A stretch of 33,955 nt of DNA, taken from the NCBI GenBank assembly GCA_945889645.1, contig CAMDCA010000022.1:1-33955 (forward strand). Direction: 5' to 3'. The notes below the pieces were generated by a model that was given only the letters and a program-made list of their open reading frames with translations, did no database searches and was not told the DNA's origin. The stretch's first letter is position 1. Every line of letters starts with the position of its first letter. The DNA is from Rhizobium sp. Q54 (GTDB lineage: Bacteria; Pseudomonadota; Alphaproteobacteria; UBA2966; CAIVPW01). Shown here one piece after another: positions 24,142 to 32,525 of this stretch. A program made the position numbers and the translations under genes.

Positions 24142-24297
24142 AGAGTCGTCGGGCTGGATGCCGGTACCGCGGCGCAGGTCGGCCATGGCAGCCCGCTGGG
24201 CGTCCAGCACATCGACCAATCGCGCCTGACGCACCTTCCACAGGTAGGCGGCGAACGCCACGGCGACCAGCGCCAACGCAATCCAGACCCACATCAT
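24139..24297 (-). CDS. Small membrane protein, 52 residues
   Basis: From ATG 24297 the minus strand encodes MMWVWIALALVAVAFAAYLW followed by a basic turn (KVRQAR) and an amphipathic tail LVDVLDAQRAAMADLRRGTG, ending QPDDS. It has one transmembrane helix at about residues 3-20 and a charged cytoplasmic segment that could form a short coiled coil. No family is recognised. GGGAGG lies about 11 bases before the start, inside the palindrome at 24309-24333. Codon use is genome-like and the sequence is far more protein-like than the other frames here. It fills the interval between glpX and recJ and is convergent with glpX. Confidence 0.55.
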   Translation of the reverse strand: MMWVWIALALVAVAFAAYLWKVRQARLVDVLDAQRAAMADLRRGTGIQPDDS

Positions 24298-24308
24298 GGC
24301 AAAAGAAT

Positions 24309-24333
24309 CCCTCCCCGCGGACTGACGGGAGGG
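24309..24333. repeat. CCTCCC/GGGAGG palindromic element, copy c
   Basis: Arms CCCTCCC (24309-24315) and GGGAGGG (24327-24333) enclose a GC-rich centre and are followed by TAGGGTGGGGGAGG. It lies between the small membrane gene and recJ. Its minus strand supplies the likely ribosome binding site of the small gene. Confidence 0.5.
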
Positions 24334-24367
24334 TAGGGTGGGGGAGGCGAAAAGTCTCCACCCGCGG

Positions 24368-26194
24368 ATGAACGACTTATCCCCAGCCAAGCTTCCGGAG
24401 ACGGCGGCGCTCGAGTGTTTCCTCGGCGTGGCACGCTCGGCCAAAGGCCGTCGCTGGGTAGCGCGCGTGTGCGACGACCGCATCGCCCTCGCCTTGGCAC
24501 AGCGCCTCAGCTTGCCTGAGATCCTCGGCCGCGTACTTGCGGCCCGCGGCGTCACCCTCGACTCCGCCGAGCGTTACCTCAGTCCACGTCTGCGCGACCT
24601 GTTGCCCGATCCCTCGGTGCTGAAGGACATGGACCGCGCCGCCGAACGCGTGGCTGCGGCAGTGCGCGGCAGCGAGGGCATCGCCGTCTTCGGCGACTAC
24701 GACGTGGACGGCGCCACCTCCGCCGCACTGCTGATGCGCTTCCTGCGCGCTGCCGGCGCGCGCGCGCGCGTCTACGTGCCCGACCGCATCAAGGAAGGCT
24801 ACGGCCCTAACGCTGCGGCGCTGCGTGTTCTCGCCGCCGAGGGCGCCAAGGTCGTGCTGACCGTGGACTGCGGCACTCTTGCGCACGCGGCCATCGCCGC
24901 CGGTCGCGACGCCGGCCTTGATGTCATCGTGGTCGATCACCACGTCGCCGAGCCGGTGCTGCCGCCGGCGTACGCCGTGGTGAATCCAAACCGCCTGGAT
25001 GAGCCCATCGAAAACGTGCGCCAACTCGGCACCCTCGCCGCCGTCGGCGTCGCGTACCTTTTAGCCATCGCCACCAACCGCGTGCTGCGCCGCCTCGGCC
25101 ACTACGGCGCCGGGACCAAGGAGCCGGACCTGCTGCGCTGGCTCGATCTGGTCGCGCTCGGCACCGTCTGCGACGTGGTTCCCTTGACCGGGCTCAACCG
25201 CGCTCTGGTCGCGCAAGGCCTCAAGGTCATGGCCGCACGCGGTAACCCCGGCATTGCCGCGCTGGCGGATTCCGCCAAGGTCAACGGCGCACCCAACGCC
25301 TGGTCTACCGGCTTCCTGCTTGGGCCGCGAGTCAACGCCGGCGGCCGCGTCGGCCGCTCAGAGATCGGCGCGCGTCTTCTCTCCACCGAGGATGCGGCCG
25401 AAGCGCGCGCGCTCGCCTTCGAGCTGGAGGGCTACAACGCGGAGCGCCGCGCCATCGAGGCCACGGTGCACGACGAAGCGTTCGCCCACATCGAAGCCAC
25501 CGGCGATCCCGGGCCGGTCGCGTTCGTCGTCGGGCAAGGCTGGCATCCGGGCGTCATCGGCATCGTCGCCAGCCGCCTGACCGACGCCCTGCGGCGCCCG
25601 TCGATCGTCGTCGCCGTCAACGGCGAGATCGCCAAGGCTTCCGGCCGGTCGGTCGCCGGCATCGACCTCGGCGCCGCCGTCATCGCCGCGGCGCAGGCCG
25701 GGTTGCTGCTCAACGGCGGCGGCCACCCGATGGCCGCGGGGTTCACCGCTCACACCGCGCGGCTCGAAGAACTGCATGAATTTCTGCGCGCGCGAATCGC
25801 GCCACGCTTCCACGAGTCACCCGGCCTGCGCGACCTCACCATCGACGGTGTGCTCAGCGCCGAGGCTGCCACGCCGGAACTGCTGGCGACGTTGGATGGC
25901 GCCGGTCCGTTCGGCGCCGGCAACGCGGAACCGCGCTTTGTCATCCCGTCCACTGCCGTGGTGAAAGCCGACCCGGTGGGCGACGGTCATGTCCGCGTCA
26001 CTATCGGCGGCCGCGAGGGAGGCGGCAGGCTCAAGGGCATCGCCTTCCGCTGCCTCGATACGCCGGTTGGACAGGCCCTGCTCACCGCCCGCGGCCTCCC
26101 GATGCACATCGCCGGCCATCTGCGGGCCGACACCTGGCAGGGCAGGCAGGAAGCCCAACTCGTCATCGAGGATGTCGCCGCCGCGGTTTCATAG
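24368..26194 (+). CDS. recJ: Single-stranded-DNA-specific exonuclease RecJ
   Basis: A 608-residue 5'-3' single-strand exonuclease of recombination and mismatch repair. DHH-family motifs are in order: VFGDYDVDGATSAALL (about 107-122), VDCGT (about 166-170), VVDHHVAEP with the DHH triad (190-192), and a later VALGTVCDVVPLTG with the conserved Asp. The DHHA1 domain shows GRSVAGIDLGAAV and LLNGGGHPMAAGFT, and an OB-like C-terminal domain carries FGAGNAEPRFVI. The ATG at 24368 gives a length close to family size; an upstream GTG at 24338 would start inside a repeat. The ribosome binding site is weak. Repeat C begins at its stop codon. The hom-glpX-recJ order is common in Alphaproteobacteria. Confidence 0.96.
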   Translation: MNDLSPAKLPETAALECFLGVARSAKGRRWVARVCDDRIALALAQRLSLPEILGRVLAARGVTLDSAERYLSPRLRDLLPDPSVLKDMDRAAERVAAAVRGSEGIAVFGDYDVDGATSAALLMRFLRAAGARARVYVPDRIKEGYGPNAAALRVLAAEGAKVVLTVDCGTLAHAAIAAGRDAGLDVIVVDHHVAEPVLPPAYAVVNPNRLDEPIENVRQLGTLAAVGVAYLLAIATNRVLRRLGHYGAGTKEPDLLRWLDLVALGTVCDVVPLTGLNRALVAQGLKVMAARGNPGIAALADSAKVNGAPNAWSTGFLLGPRVNAGGRVGRSEIGARLLSTEDAAEARALAFELEGYNAERRAIEATVHDEAFAHIEATGDPGPVAFVVGQGWHPGVIGIVASRLTDALRRPSIVVAVNGEIAKASGRSVAGIDLGAAVIAAAQAGLLLNGGGHPMAAGFTAHTARLEELHEFLRARIAPRFHESPGLRDLTIDGVLSAEAATPELLATLDGAGPFGAGNAEPRFVIPSTAVVKADPVGDGHVRVTIGGREGGGRLKGIAFRCLDTPVGQALLTARGLPMHIAGHLRADTWQGRQEAQLVIEDVAAAVS

Positions 26195-26241
26195 CCGGCG
26201 CCGCGCGCGGGGGTTGCAGGCCTGGGCGCGTGCGGCGCCGG
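26192..26241. repeat. Stop-codon-associated GC-rich repeat, copy C, strong hairpin
   Basis: Begins with the TAG of recJ. Arms CCGGCGCCGCGCGCG (26195-26209) and CGCGTGCGGCGCCGG (26227-26241) pair at 14 of 15 positions plus one G-U, with a 17-base loop. The core TTGCAGGCCTGGGCGCG matches copies A and B. It could act as a recJ terminator, although no U run follows. Confidence 0.65.
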
Positions 26242-26327
26242 GAAAATCGATGTCGCAAGATTTCCATGGGACAACGGGCGCGTTCGCTCCCATGTTCAAC
26301 GCCGGTCCTGTGGAACCCTGGTGCGCG

Positions 26328-27092
26328 ATGAAGCGAATCCTTCTTGCTGCCGTGCTTGTGGTGCCTGGCGCCGTCTCTTGGGCCGCCGACGTTCCCGTGC
26401 CGCCCTGTGCCGGCCCCGCTCAGCCGACCTACGCCGCGGTCGGCGCGCCGCCGAACGTCAAGGTTTGGTACGCGGAGCAGCTGGAAGGCTGGAAGCCACC
26501 GGCCTGCAGCGGCTGGAACCTGTCGTCCGCGGATGCCGTCGCGGCCAGCGCGGCACGCTTCACCCATGCCGGTACGGCCGACGATCTCCTCAAGCGTTTC
26601 GCCAAGGTTTCAGACTACGAATCGATTCCGTACTGGTCGCCCAACAACCAGGAGTGGCGTCAACTCATCCGCCACGCCAACGCGCTGAGCGGACCGGACG
26701 TCCGCCAGGAGCGCGAGGACTTCACGATCGCCGAACTTGCCAAGGGCGATCCGCTCTTCTTGAGCATGGGCGGCAGCACCATCAGCGACGTCGTCTACCG
26801 CCTGCAGGTCATGCAGCACACGCCCGACCGCGTAACGGTGGCGATGGAGAACGCGGTCGCCATCCGCGTTCTCGGAATCCCCGTGCTGCGCGAAGGGGCC
26901 GCACAATTCCTGTTCACCTTCGAACGCGAGCAGGGCGACGTGTGGAACTTCTACGTTCTAACCCGCGTCGGTTCAGTGCTCAACGTCATCGCCCGCCCGC
27001 CGATGGATCAGTACGCCAACCGCGCCATCGCGCTGATGCGCCATTTCGCGGGGCTACCGGCGCGCGACGAAGCCAGTGTGATCAAGCGCTAG
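26328..27092 (+). CDS. Exported protein of unknown function (DUF6675-like)
   Basis: A 254-residue protein with signal peptide MKRILLAAVLVVPGAVSWAA and a mature start near DVPVPPCAG. It has a Trp-rich N-terminal part (PPNVKVWYAEQLEGWKPPAC, SGWNLSSADAV), then FAKVSDYESIPYWSPNNQEW, FLSMGGSTISDVVYRLQVM, and an Arg/aromatic-rich C-terminal part ending MRHFAGLPARDEASVIKR. The pattern recalls exported proteobacterial proteins grouped as DUF6675, but I hold that assignment loosely and no activity is known. The ATG at 26328 is chosen because it begins the signal peptide; the frame upstream runs out of recJ. A bidirectional terminator follows at 27126-27155. Confidence 0.65.
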   Translation: MKRILLAAVLVVPGAVSWAADVPVPPCAGPAQPTYAAVGAPPNVKVWYAEQLEGWKPPACSGWNLSSADAVAASAARFTHAGTADDLLKRFAKVSDYESIPYWSPNNQEWRQLIRHANALSGPDVRQEREDFTIAELAKGDPLFLSMGGSTISDVVYRLQVMQHTPDRVTVAMENAVAIRVLGIPVLREGAAQFLFTFEREQGDVWNFYVLTRVGSVLNVIARPPMDQYANRAIALMRHFAGLPARDEASVIKR

Positions 27093-27125
27093 TCGAGACG
27101 CGGGCGCGGGCCGAGGAATAGAAGC

Positions 27126-27155
27126 ACTGGGCTGGGGTCACAACCCCAGCCCAGT
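27126..27155. terminator. Bidirectional terminator hairpin between convergent genes
   Basis: A perfect 13-bp stem, ACTGGGCTGGGGT (27126-27138), loop CACA, ACCCCAGCCCAGT (27143-27155), lies midway between the stops at 27092 (+) and 27174 (-). There is no clear U run on either side, but the position and stability suit termination from both directions. Confidence 0.7.
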
Positions 27156-27173
27156 CCATTCAGCGCGGGGCAA

Positions 27174-28529
27174 CTACTGTGCGGCAACGGTCTGGCGCAC
27201 GAGGCCTGGCAGGTCGGCGTCCGTGAACGCAATCACGTAGAACAGATTTGGTCCTGCCGCGTCCTGCAGGAAGTCGTTGTCGTTGGCGATGAACAGCGTG
27301 TGCTGCGTCGCGCCGCCGATCGTCACGTCGGGCCCGAACGCCATCCCTTCGATCTTGGCCGGGACCTTCTCGGCTGCCGTGCCGTTGGCGCCCAACAAGG
27401 TGACCAGGTCGAGGAACAGGGTCTTCTTCACCGCAGCGTCCACCGCCGCCTGGCCGTAGACATTGGTGATGTCGGCGGCGTTGGCGATGTCGATGCGGAA
27501 CATCTTCTTCACCTTGGCGGCCGAGTTGTCGCCCAATCCGGCGCCGTCGCGTTCGTCGAGCAGGAACTCGTGGTCATTGATGGCGATGATCTCGCTGATC
27601 CCCGAGCCATCAGTCAGCATGTAGCCGAATTCCTTGGTGGCACCGGACGCCACGTCGATGGTGACGATGCGCACCAGCTTCTTGGTCGGCGCCGCCGCAG
27701 CGTCCTGGATCAGCGCCGCCTGCATGATGCCGACCAGGGTACGGCCGTCCGGTGTGATGGCCAGGCCTTCCATGCCCTTGTTGGCGGTGCGGCCCGTGGT
27801 GTTCTCGCCGATCTCGGTATCGCCGAGCGGGGACAGGACCGGGCTGTCGAGGTTGCCCGGCAGCTTGAAGGCCTTGATACGGGCGCCCGTGGCGCGGTCG
27901 AACTGGTAGACGTACGGGCCGTACTCGTCCGACAGAAACACGCTGCGGCCGTCATTCGACAGCTGGATGGCTTCCGGGTCGAGGCGGCCGTTCTCCGGGT
28001 GCGCCGCGGTCTTGGCGCGGTCGAAGGCGTCCGAGCGGCCGGTGAAGAAGAACTTCGCGGCGGCGTTCTGCGCTGGCGTGCCGGCGGGTGCGCCAACGTC
28101 GGCACCGGCGCCGTACACCAGGGCGGTGGGATTCCATAGCAGCGTCGTCGCGGTCAGCGTCGGCGTCAGGGTGAAGGGCAGTGCGGAACCCGCCGCGGCC
28201 GGCGCCAACGCCATGCGGATAGTGTGGAAGCGCGGAATCCACGTCACAGTGTTGTCGATCTTGGCATTGTAGACGGTGGCATTCGGCCCGCGATCCGGGA
28301 CGGTGACGAACATGCCGTTGCCGGCATAGGCGATGCCGGAGCCGGTGCCGCCCAGGATGTTGGCGGCCATGCCGTTCTCGAGCTTGCCGGTGAGGCCGGA
28401 CAAGTCGGCAAGCGCCCCGGCCGAACTGGCGGTCAGCGCGCCCTGGGCGACGAGGGTCGGAGCGGCATGGGCGATGGAGGCGCTGAACGCGCCGGCCACT
28501 ACAGTGGCGAGCAACGAGCGAATCTGCAT
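27174..28529 (-). CDS. Exported esterase-like phytase-family protein (PF13449)
   Basis: A 451-residue secreted protein with signal peptide MQIRSLLATVVAGAFSASIAHA. The mature protein has the repeating beta-strand pattern of the esterase-like phytase/SdiA-regulated propeller group: NGMFVTVPDRGPNATVYN, LDPEAIQLSNDGRSVFLSDEYGPYVYQFD, TANKGMEGLAITPDGRTLVGIMQ, IIAINDHEFLLDERDGAGLG, PAKIEGMAFGPDV and HTLFIANDNDF. The acidic SDEYGP, GMEGLA and LDERD segments resemble calcium-binding active-site residues of the family. A role in organic phosphate use is possible but unproven. The ATG at 28529 has GGGG about 10 bases upstream. Its upstream region (28530-28667) contains a TTGTCATC that resembles one half of a Pho box. 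Confidence 0.82.
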   Translation of the reverse strand: MQIRSLLATVVAGAFSASIAHAAPTLVAQGALTASSAGALADLSGLTGKLENGMAANILGGTGSGIAYAGNGMFVTVPDRGPNATVYNAKIDNTVTWIPRFHTIRMALAPAAAGSALPFTLTPTLTATTLLWNPTALVYGAGADVGAPAGTPAQNAAAKFFFTGRSDAFDRAKTAAHPENGRLDPEAIQLSNDGRSVFLSDEYGPYVYQFDRATGARIKAFKLPGNLDSPVLSPLGDTEIGENTTGRTANKGMEGLAITPDGRTLVGIMQAALIQDAAAAPTKKLVRIVTIDVASGATKEFGYMLTDGSGISEIIAINDHEFLLDERDGAGLGDNSAAKVKKMFRIDIANAADITNVYGQAAVDAAVKKTLFLDLVTLLGANGTAAEKVPAKIEGMAFGPDVTIGGATQHTLFIANDNDFLQDAAGPNLFYVIAFTDADLPGLVRQTVAAQ

Positions 28530-28667
28530 GAACGGGATCCCCGCGGATAGGACGATGATGCGCGGCGCACCGGTTGTGCGCGCGTCAGGCCCACCCTGGG
28601 GACTGATGATGACAATTCTGTTGCGACTGCGTTGCGGTTCTGAGTCGCGGCAGTCTGTGCGGCGCCG

Positions 28668-29792
28668 CTAGCTCCGGCCGCGGCGTCGGATCATCGACAC
28701 CGCCTTGACCTGCGCGTACACGCGCTGCGATTCGGCCAGGCCAAGTAGTTCGGCGGAACGGCGTGTGACACGGGCCAGAACCCGCGCGCCATCGCCTTCG
28801 TGGCCCAGCATCAACACCACGTTGACCTGGGCATCGTCCAACGGACGCAAGTGGATGATGCGCGCCGGCAACACGTTGGTGATGGTGGTCTGCGACGGCG
28901 GCGCCACCGAAAGGCTGACGTCCGCCGCGGCGATGCGCACGCGGCGGTGGGTTCCCGGGTCGGCGACGCGTCCCGGCACCAGCAGGGTCCCGCCCGGCAC
29001 CGACACCGAGGTCAGCGCATAGCGTGCATCAAAGGTGCCAACCTCGGCGTCGAGCACGGCGGACGCATCTGGGCGCCGCGCGCTCGGCAGGTCGACGTTG
29101 ACCAGCACCTCGGCCAACGGCCCGCTCGCCACGACACGGCCTTTCTCTAGCAGGACGATGGTGTCGGCCAATCGCTGCACCTCGGCCAGGTCGTGGCTGA
29201 CGTACAGCATCGGAATCGACAGCCGCTCGTGCAGTGCCTCGAAGTACGGAAGGATCTCTTCCTTGCTGTTGAGGTCGAGGGCCGCAAGCGGCTCGTCCAT
29301 CAACAGCAACTGCGGCTGCGACAGCAAGGCGCGTCCCATTGCCACCCGCTGGCGCTCGCCGCCGGACAGATGCCGTGGTGCGCGGTCGAGCAGGCGGTCG
29401 AGGCCGAGGAACGCGACGACGTCGGCCTCGCTGATGGTTTCGTTAGCGCCGCCGCGCAGCGCGCGCTTCTGTCCGTAGCGCAGGTTGTCGCGCACCGAAA
29501 GGTGTGGAAACAGACTCGCCTCTTGGAACACGTAGCCGATCGGCCGCTCGTGGGTGCGGCGGAAGGTCGTCTCGTCCTGCCACACCTCGCCGCCGACTGA
29601 GAGGTGCCCGGGCACCCGCTGCAATCCCGCGATGCAGCGCAGAATGGTCGTCTTGCCGCTCCCCGATGCACCAAACAGCGCGGTCAGACCTTGCATCGGC
29701 ACGCTAAACGCGACGTCGATCTGGAAGGCGCCGGCGCTGCCCCCAAGGCTCCCCACGTAGCGCGCGGCGAGAATGTCGGCGGGCGCGCTCAT
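28668..29792 (-). CDS. modC: Molybdate ABC transporter ATP-binding protein ModC
   Basis: A 374-residue ATPase of the molybdate importer. Walker A is GASGSGKTT (41-49), the Q-loop VFQEASLFPHLSV has Gln90, the signature LSGGERQRVAMGRAL starts at 142, Walker B LLLMDEPLAALD starts at 162, and the H-loop His200 lies in LYVSHDLAEVQRLAD. The last ~85 residues form the TOBE/MOP-type domain (LPARIIHLRPLDDAQVNVVL) that binds oxyanion and distinguishes ModC from generic ATPases. Tungstate transport is an alternative. The ATG overlaps the modB stop by one base (TGATG), showing tight coupling in modABC. Confidence 0.95.
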   Translation of the reverse strand: MSAPADILAARYVGSLGGSAGAFQIDVAFSVPMQGLTALFGASGSGKTTILRCIAGLQRVPGHLSVGGEVWQDETTFRRTHERPIGYVFQEASLFPHLSVRDNLRYGQKRALRGGANETISEADVVAFLGLDRLLDRAPRHLSGGERQRVAMGRALLSQPQLLLMDEPLAALDLNSKEEILPYFEALHERLSIPMLYVSHDLAEVQRLADTIVLLEKGRVVASGPLAEVLVNVDLPSARRPDASAVLDAEVGTFDARYALTSVSVPGGTLLVPGRVADPGTHRRVRIAAADVSLSVAPPSQTTITNVLPARIIHLRPLDDAQVNVVLMLGHEGDGARVLARVTRRSAELLGLAESQRVYAQVKAVSMIRRRGRS

Positions 29793-30475
29793 CAGTCGCG
29801 CAACCGTGACAGCCGCTTCTCCAGAACAAACATCGCCAAGATGGCGGCGAACGAGAACACCACCATGCCGCCGGCGATGAGGTGCGCTTCCGTCCAGCGC
29901 AGCGTGTTGACGTAGTCATAGATGGCGACCGAGATCGTGCGCGTCTGGCCGGGAATGTTGCCGCCCAGCATCAGGACCACGCCGAACTCGCCGACCGTGT
30001 GCGCGAAACCGAGCACGGCGGCGGTGAGGAATCCGGGACGCGCGAGCGGGACAGCAACCGTCCAGAACGCGCTCCACGGACTGGCGCGCAGCGTCGCCGC
30101 AACTTCGAGCGGCCGGTCGCCGACCGCCTGGAAGGCGTTGCGGATCGGCTGCACGACGAACGGCATCGAATAGATGACCGAGCCGAACAGCAGGCCTTCG
30201 AAGGTGAAGGCGAACGTCCGCATGTCGAACAGTTGTGCTACGGCGCCGCCCGGTCCGTACGGACCCAGGAACAGCAGCAGGTAGAAACCGATAACGGTGG
30301 GAGGGAGGACCAGAGGCAGGGCCACGATCGTGGCCACTGCCTCTTTCCACCTAGCTTGCGAGCGGGCGAGCCACCACGCAATGGGGGTGCCGACCAACAG
30401 CAGCAACAGGACGGTGCTGGTGGCAAGTTCGAGCGTTAGCCGTACTGCCGGCCACAGTTCCCCCCAAAACTGCAA
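29792..30475 (-). CDS. modB: Molybdate ABC transporter permease ModB
   Basis: A 227-residue inner-membrane permease with about five to six hydrophobic helices. The conserved cytoplasmic EAA loop that contacts ModC is [25 protein letters not shown]. The segments [19 protein letters not shown] and [25 protein letters not shown] are characteristic of ModB. The start appears to be TTG at 30475 ([11 protein letters not shown]), preceded by GGGTGA; no ATG near the beginning fits better. It lies 15 bases downstream of modA and overlaps modC by one base. Confidence 0.95.
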   Translation of the reverse strand: MQFWGELWPAVRLTLELATSTVLLLLLVGTPIAWWLARSQARWKEAVATIVALPLVLPPTVIGFYLLLFLGPYGPGGAVAQLFDMRTFAFTFEGLLFGSVIYSMPFVVQPIRNAFQAVGDRPLEVAATLRASPWSAFWTVAVPLARPGFLTAAVLGFAHTVGEFGVVLMLGGNIPGQTRTISVAIYDYVNTLRWTEAHLIAGGMVVFSFAAILAMFVLEKRLSRLRD

Positions 30476-30490
30476 GCGTCACCCGATTCC

Positions 30491-31243
30491 TTAGCCCTTG
30501 CCGTAGCCGAACTTCTCGATGATGGCGATGGCCTCCGGCGTCTTCAGGAAGTCAACGAACGCCTTGGCGGCGGCAGCGTTGGCGCCGGCCTTGGTGATGA
30601 CGACGTCCTGGCGGATCGGAGTATACAGCGCGTCATCGACGAGCCAACGCGAACCGCCCTGGACGTTGATGACCTGCGACAGCGCGACGAAGCCGAGTTC
30701 GGCGTTGCCGGCGTCAATGAACTGATAGGTCTGTGTGATGGTGTCGCCCAGCACCAGCTTCGGCTGCACGGCGGCGTACACGCCCATCTTGGTCATCGCC
30801 TCGACCGCCGCGGCGCCATACGGAGCTGCCGGCGGATTCGCGATGGCGACCTTCTGGAAGGTCGCGGTCTTCAAGGTGTCGGCGCCTTTCACCAGTGCGG
30901 CATTCTTCGAATACAGCACGATCTTGCCGACCGCGTAGGTGAACTGCGAACCGGCAACGCCGTTGCCTTCGTCGATCGCCTTCTTGGCGGTCGCCTGGTC
31001 GGCCGACAGGAACACCTGGAACGGAGCGCCCTGGGTGATCTGCGTATACAGCGCGCCGGTGGCGCCGAAGCTGAACACGGCCTTGTTGCCGGTCTTGGCT
31101 TCAAACGCCCTGCCGATCTCGTTGGCGGCGTCGGTGAAATTGGCGGCGACGGCGATCGGCACGTCCACCGCGAGCGCTGCGTTGGCGCTGAGGGCGACGA
31201 TGCCCGCAAAGGTTGCGCTCGCGATCCGAGTCCAAACTGCCAT
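30491..31243 (-). CDS. modA: Molybdate ABC transporter substrate-binding protein ModA
   Basis: A 250-residue periplasmic molybdate-binding protein. The signal peptide ends near ALA-VD (residue 25). ModA marks are VPIAVAANFTDAANEIGRAF with the oxyanion-binding Ala-Asn region, FSFGATGALYTQI with the second binding-loop Ser/Gly, IANPPAAPYGAAAVEAM, and AELGFVALSQV toward the end. It delivers molybdate (or tungstate) to ModBC for molybdenum-cofactor synthesis. The ATG at 31243 has GGGGAG upstream. It is the first gene of modABC. A 12-bp palindrome 15 bases before the start and a TTGACT at 31332-31327 are candidate regulatory elements. Confidence 0.95.
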   Translation of the reverse strand: MAVWTRIASATFAGIVALSANAALAVDVPIAVAANFTDAANEIGRAFEAKTGNKAVFSFGATGALYTQITQGAPFQVFLSADQATAKKAIDEGNGVAGSQFTYAVGKIVLYSKNAALVKGADTLKTATFQKVAIANPPAAPYGAAAVEAMTKMGVYAAVQPKLVLGDTITQTYQFIDAGNAELGFVALSQVINVQGGSRWLVDDALYTPIRQDVVITKAGANAAAAKAFVDFLKTPEAIAIIEKFGYGKG

Positions 31244-31257
31244 GGTAGTGACTCCCC

Positions 31258-31269
31258 ACGATATATCGT
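31258..31269 (-). promoter_or_regulatory. Palindrome upstream of modA, candidate ModE-type operator
   Basis: ACGATATATCGT is a perfect 12-bp palindrome 15 bases before the modA ATG. Its AT-rich CGATATATCG core recalls pieces of ModE (Mo-box) sites, but it lacks the full two-half-site spacing of the E. coli or Rhodobacter consensus. A GGATATAGCC lies further upstream at 31291-31300. Molybdate repression is plausible, not shown. Confidence 0.35.
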
Positions 31270-31594
31270 CCCGAGCCGTACGGTACGACCGGATATAGCC
31301 GGGAACCTACCGGTGCCGCCGTATCTAGTCAAACATAGCGGCTGGCGGGCGAATGTGAGGCCCCTGGAATGCCTCGGCGACCCGCTCGGCCGCGACCGGA
31401 AAGAGAAGCACCAGCGCCGGCCTACATCGATGCGTCGGCGGCATCGGGCGACACCGACTTGCCGTCGCGTCATTTCCAAGTTTGGGGGTCGTCCTGAAGG
31501 GGATTTGTTGCCTGCGCGCCCATGTCGCAATGGCGCGGGACGGGCGCCGAGGAGGGAGGCGGCAGGGGCCGGAAATGCCTCAAGCGCGGCGCGC
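31270..31594. other. Intergenic region between modA and the tRNA-Glu promoter
   Basis: No gene is supported in this 325-base stretch. It must hold the modA promoter; a -35-like TTGACT on the minus strand lies at 31332-31327, with a poor -10 (TAGGTT) after a 17-base spacer. Open frames on the plus strand here are Arg-rich and lack ribosome binding sites. Confidence 0.4.
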
Positions 31595-31623
31595 TTGTTC
31601 GGGCCAGCGCCCCAGGCTATATC
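31595..31623 (+). promoter_or_regulatory. Promoter of tRNA-Glu
   Basis: TTGTTC (31595-31600) and TATATC (31618-31623) are separated by exactly 17 bases and sit 11 bases before the mature tRNA 5' end, a typical strong tRNA promoter layout. Confidence 0.6.
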
Positions 31624-31634
31624 GGCGGCCGCGC

Positions 31635-31709
31635 GCTCCCTTCGTCTATCGGAAAGGACGCCAGGTTTTCAACCTGGAAAGACGGGTTCGACTCCCGTAG
31701 GGAGCGCCA
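31635..31709 (+). tRNA. tRNA-Glu (anticodon UUC)
   Basis: The full cloverleaf is present. The acceptor stem GCTCCCT/AGGGAGC spans 31635-31641 and 31699-31705. The D arm contains TCTATCGGAAAGGA. The anticodon stem CCAGG/CCTGG holds the loop TTTTCAA, so the anticodon is TTC. The T arm is ACGGG-TTCGACT-CCCGT, with discriminator G31706 and an encoded CCA (31707-31709). Only one base is unusual for a bacterial tRNA-Glu: the D loop has AA after GG where TT is common. The 3' half of the gene is duplicated at 32720-32766. Confidence 0.95.
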
Positions 31710-31711
31710 GC
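31666..31711 (+). repeat. Direct repeat in the tRNA-Glu 3' half, left att-like site
   Basis: From TTTTCAACCTGG in the anticodon loop to GCCAGC just past the CCA, these 46 bases recur at 32720-32766 with a single extra T. Integrases of the tyrosine family commonly use this part of a tRNA gene as attB and leave a functional tRNA at one end of the element. Confidence 0.8.
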
Positions 31712-31997
31712 GACTCGGGGCGAGGTTGCCACTTTCGGTGCGGCGAACCTAGCTGCCGGACCTGCTGGGCGTTGTCTCACACTCGCGGTCGCGACGCGCT
31801 TGCCCCGCGTCGTTGAGCCGGCTCCCGAAGGAGACACGTTCGTCTCCGCTGCGGCCCCCGAAATGTTCGGTTACGAAAAGCCTTGCGCCTTGTCCATTGA
31901 CCTTCCCAAGCGGGAATACCCACGTCGAGTGCTTGACGCAACCCGCCGGACGCTCGCCATCGACTGGCGCGGTTCGGAATCGAGAAGGACCAACGAC

Positions 31998-32507
31998 ATG
32001 CTGAAGGTACTGGCGACAATGCTTGGCGTGGGCATCGCAGCGACGGCGCTCATCGCCAACGCCCAAATGCAGGTGCCGCAAGGGCAGATGCCGATGCGCA
32101 TGCAAATGGGCATCGGCGAGCACGCTCAAATGCAAATGCAAATGGACATGATGACCAGCCACGTGGCCGCGCACGCCGAGATGCACGGCCAGGCACCGAT
32201 GGGCCAAGATCACGCGCAGATGGGCGGGAAGGCCGCTCCCGGGCCGATGGCGGCGCTGCCGCCAGCCAACGCCGCGCCGGTGCCAGTCAACGGCGAGGTC
32301 ATCCGCATCGACGAGGAAACTGGCCGCGTCACGCTACGTCATGAACTTATCCCGAACCTCGACATGCGGGCCATGACCATGGTGTTCCGGATCGAGAATC
32401 CGTCTTTGCTTGCCGGTCTGAAGGTCGGCGACCGGGTGACGTTCGAGGCCGTGCGCGTGGGCGGCACGATTACCGTCACTAAGTTGGACAAGGCGGCGAC
32501 GAACTAG
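31998..32507 (+). CDS. Met-rich periplasmic copper-binding protein, CusF_Ec family
   Basis: A 169-residue exported protein. The signal peptide MLKVLATMLGVGIAATALIA ends near NAQ. The N-terminal half (about 23-85) is extremely rich in Met, Gln and His (MQVPQGQMPMRMQMGIGEHA, MQMQMDMMTSHVAAHAEMHG), a likely Cu(I)/Ag(I)-binding segment. The C-terminal half is a CusF-like OB fold: NGEVIRIDEETGRVTLRHEL, then IPNLDMRAMTMVFRIENPSL, VGDRVTFEAVRVGG, ITVTKLD. In E. coli CusF, Cu(I) is held by His, Trp and two Met; here His and the MTM pair are present and Met replaces Trp, as in many homologues. AAGGA lies 8 bases before the ATG. No CusABC pump genes are adjacent. A hairpin terminator follows. Confidence 0.85.
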   Translation: MLKVLATMLGVGIAATALIANAQMQVPQGQMPMRMQMGIGEHAQMQMQMDMMTSHVAAHAEMHGQAPMGQDHAQMGGKAAPGPMAALPPANAAPVPVNGEVIRIDEETGRVTLRHELIPNLDMRAMTMVFRIENPSLLAGLKVGDRVTFEAVRVGGTITVTKLDKAATN

Positions 32508-32525
32508 TTGGGTTGGTCGGCCAGC

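Noticed and set aside
27300-28139. Plus-strand frame (279 codons) opposite the phytase-like gene
   Set aside because: No family-like pattern, and the minus-strand gene has a signal peptide and domain motifs.
28590-28625. Pho-box-like TTGTCATC upstream of the phytase-like gene
   Set aside because: Only one half-site is recognisable; the second 7-mer at the required spacing is missing.
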